Shown in pieces: positions 62,659-64,000 of a stretch of 64,000 bases of DNA. Both the position numbers and the translations under genes were made by a program. The notes under the pieces are model-generated. The model was given only the letters and a program-made list of their open reading frames with translations. It was not told the DNA's origin and ran no database searches. Position 1 is the first letter of the stretch, and every line of letters starts with the position of its first letter. The stretch lies in assembly GCF_004684095.1 (NCBI RefSeq), contig NZ_SRII01000013.1:62001-126000 (forward strand), written 5' to 3'. The stretch is from Hymenobacter sp. UV11 (GTDB lineage: Bacteria > Bacteroidota > Bacteroidia > Cytophagales > Hymenobacteraceae).

Positions 62659-64000
62659 TATTTCTTGCCGTCGTATTTCGCAGCCTGCTGGCGATAGTAT
62701 TCCTGCAGCACGTAAAAAGCCTTTTTTTTCTGCCCCGTACTCGAAATCAAGCCCTTGCGGTTGAAGCCGTTCTGGTACACCGGGTGCTGGCGGCGGGTGG
62801 CACGGAAGTCGGCCAGTATCCAGGGCGTCATGCCGCGTAGGCCCTGAATATTGCCTAGCATCTTGAGCTGGTTTATGTAGAGCGCCTCCTGGTATTCCTC
62901 CGTCCAGCGGGTGTCGGCGGTGCCGTGGTAGCCACCCAGCGCGCTACCCCCCATCTCGCTGATGATGACGGGCTTGTTGTACTTAATGTCAAACGTATAC
63001 TTCATGATTTCGCTCGGCAGGCCGCCCCAGTACCAGCCGGCGTACTCGTTGAAGCTCGTCAGGTCGAGGAACTCGCCGAGCGGGTCGTCCACGTGCACGG
63101 TGGTGCCGTCGCGGTGCAGCTCTAGGGCGGCGGCCAGCAGGCGGGTGTCGTCCAGGGACCGCGCTTTTTTGATGAGGCTGGTCATGAATTTCAGGCGCGG
63201 GTCGCCGAGCGGCGTTTCGTTGCCCACCGACCACACCACGATGCTGGCCCGGTTTTTCCCCATCGAAATGAGGTCCGAAAGCTGGGCTTCGGCGTTTTGG
63301 TAGGTGGCGGGGTTTTCCCAAGCAATGGTCCAGTACACGGGCACTTCGGCCCACACGAGCAGGCCCATCTCGTCGGCCAGGCGCAGCATGAGTTCGTTGT
63401 GGGGGTAGTGCGCCAGGCGCACGTAGTTGCAGCCCAGCTCTTTGGCCCAGGTCAGCAGCATGCGCAGGTCGCCCTCGCCCCTCGCCCGGCCCGGTATCAG
63501 CGGGTTTTCATCGTGAATGGAAATGCCGCGCAAAAACGTCGATTTGCCATTCAGCAAGATGTCCTGGCCCCGCGTTTGGATGGTGCGGAAGCCGATTTTG
63601 TCCTGCACTACGTCGCCGCCGCTGCTCAGGCTCACCGCGTAGCGCTTGGGGCTTTGCGGCGACCACAGCTGCAGCTTTTTGGCCGGAAAGCGGAAGCTGG
63701 CGCGGCCGGCCGTGTCGGTTTTTAGCGTCTGCTTGATGCCCGCCTCCGCAATGCTCAGCGTCACGATTTGGCCGGCCCTACCCCCCCCATTCAGCTGCAC
63801 GTAGCCGGCCAGTGTGCCGGGCTCGTTTTTGGCCAGCTGCACCTCGTAGTCCTTGATGAAGGTGCCGGGCGCTTCGGCAATAAACACGTCGCGGGTGATG
63901 CCGCCGTAGTTCCACCAGTCGGTGTTGATAGTGGGCACGGCGTCGGCGTGGCGGGTGTTGTCGGCCTTCACCACCACGAAGTTGTCGCCGCTCGGGTCGA
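62658..64000 (-). CDS. GH2 beta-galactosidase/glucuronidase-like enzyme, N-terminus beyond the window
   Basis: The frame is open through position 64000 and the start lies outside. The visible 440 or so codons cover the end of the sugar-binding domain (DWWNYGGITRDVF), the immunoglobulin-like domain (KLQLWSPQSPKRYAVSLSS) and the TIM barrel. The barrel shows IGFRTIQTRGQDILLNGK, GCNYVRLAHYPH, acid/base Glu in WSVGNETPLG and nucleophile Glu in VIISEMGGSALGG. These are GH2 signatures. The stop overlaps the next ATG (TAATG), so the operon is coupled. The uronate genes downstream favour a beta-glucuronidase role over a beta-galactosidase, but this is inference. Confidence 0.88.
   Translation of the reverse strand, partial: DPSGDNFVVVKADNTRHADAVPTINTDWWNYGGITRDVFIAEAPGTFIKDYEVQLAKNEPGTLAGYVQLNGGGRAGQIVTLSIAEAGIKQTLKTDTAGRASFRFPAKKLQLWSPQSPKRYAVSLSSGGDVVQDKIGFRTIQTRGQDILLNGKSTFLRGISIHDENPLIPGRARGEGDLRMLLTWAKELGCNYVRLAHYPHNELMLRLADEMGLLVWAEVPVYWTIAWENPATYQNAEAQLSDLISMGKNRASIVVWSVGNETPLGDPRLKFMTSLIKKARSLDDTRLLAAALELHRDGTTVHVDDPLGEFLDLTSFNEYAGWYWGGLPSEIMKYTFDIKYNKPVIISEMGGSALGGYHGTADTRWTEEYQEALYINQLKMLGNIQGLRGMTPWILADFRATRRQHPVYQNGFNRKGLISSTGQKKKAFYVLQEYYRQQAAKYDGKK

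Overview
The window looks like DNA from a high-GC Bacteroidota of the Hymenobacter type. The support is indirect but consistent: five proteins end in type IX secretion (T9SS) sorting domains, there is a TonB-dependent receptor with a carboxypeptidase-regulatory N-terminus, Shine-Dalgarno sites are weak, a TAnnTTTG-type -7 promoter element is visible, and CTACCCC/GGGGTAG is strikingly frequent on both strands. No rRNA, tRNA, CRISPR array or intact insertion sequence was found. || Layout: (1) 1-14.1 kb, an exopolysaccharide locus on the + strand: a Wzz/Wzc-like co-polymerase (cut by the window edge), a Wzx-like flippase, a Wzy/WaaL-like ligase or polymerase, four GT4-type glycosyltransferases, a hexapeptide acyltransferase, a TPR lipoprotein and an unusual kinase/nucleotidyltransferase/thymidylate-kinase-like fusion. 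(2) 14.5-19.5 kb, a sigma-54-dependent response regulator and a five-PAS hybrid histidine kinase carrying its own receiver and HPt, which could form a phosphorelay. (3) 20.3-25.7 kb, a 1796-residue T9SS adhesin. (4) 25.8-29.7 kb, a plasmid-type replication and partition core of visibly lower GC: ParA, a small ribbon-helix-helix-like partner, two long perfect palindromes and a third inverted repeat that share a core, a Rep_3-family initiator on the - strand, at least nine iterons and an AT-rich stretch. This suggests the window lies on a plasmid, megaplasmid or chromid, or holds an integrated one. (5) 29.8-46.2 kb, an amine oxidase, decayed sequence, and four T9SS-sorted proteins: two paralogous C-type-lectin adhesins flanking a CE15 glucuronoyl-esterase multidomain enzyme and a Delta60 repeat protein. 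(6) 46.8-55.6 kb, a TonB receptor with a beta-helix lipoprotein, an orphan AbiEi-type antitoxin and a second multi-PAS histidine kinase. (7) 56.4-64 kb, a - strand carbohydrate and uronate catabolic operon: GH2, an agarase-like hydrolase, a sialate-esterase fragment, GH3, an SDR mannonate/fructuronate oxidoreductase and mannonate dehydratase. || How the parts fit: the first block builds and exports a surface polysaccharide and may be regulated by the adjacent two-component proteins; a sigma-54-like promoter sits directly before the kinase-fusion gene. The T9SS proteins act at the cell surface or outside. The CE15 enzyme would free glucuronate esters in plant cell-wall polymers, and the terminal operon would cleave oligosaccharides and pass uronates to KDG. 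|| The least ordinary features are the ParA/RHH locus with its perfect 60-bp and 70-bp palindromes, the three-domain kinase fusion, two T9SS proteins in which one domain is split by another, an amber codon inside a signal peptide, and a mobile-looking inverted repeat translated in frame at the start of a glycoside hydrolase.
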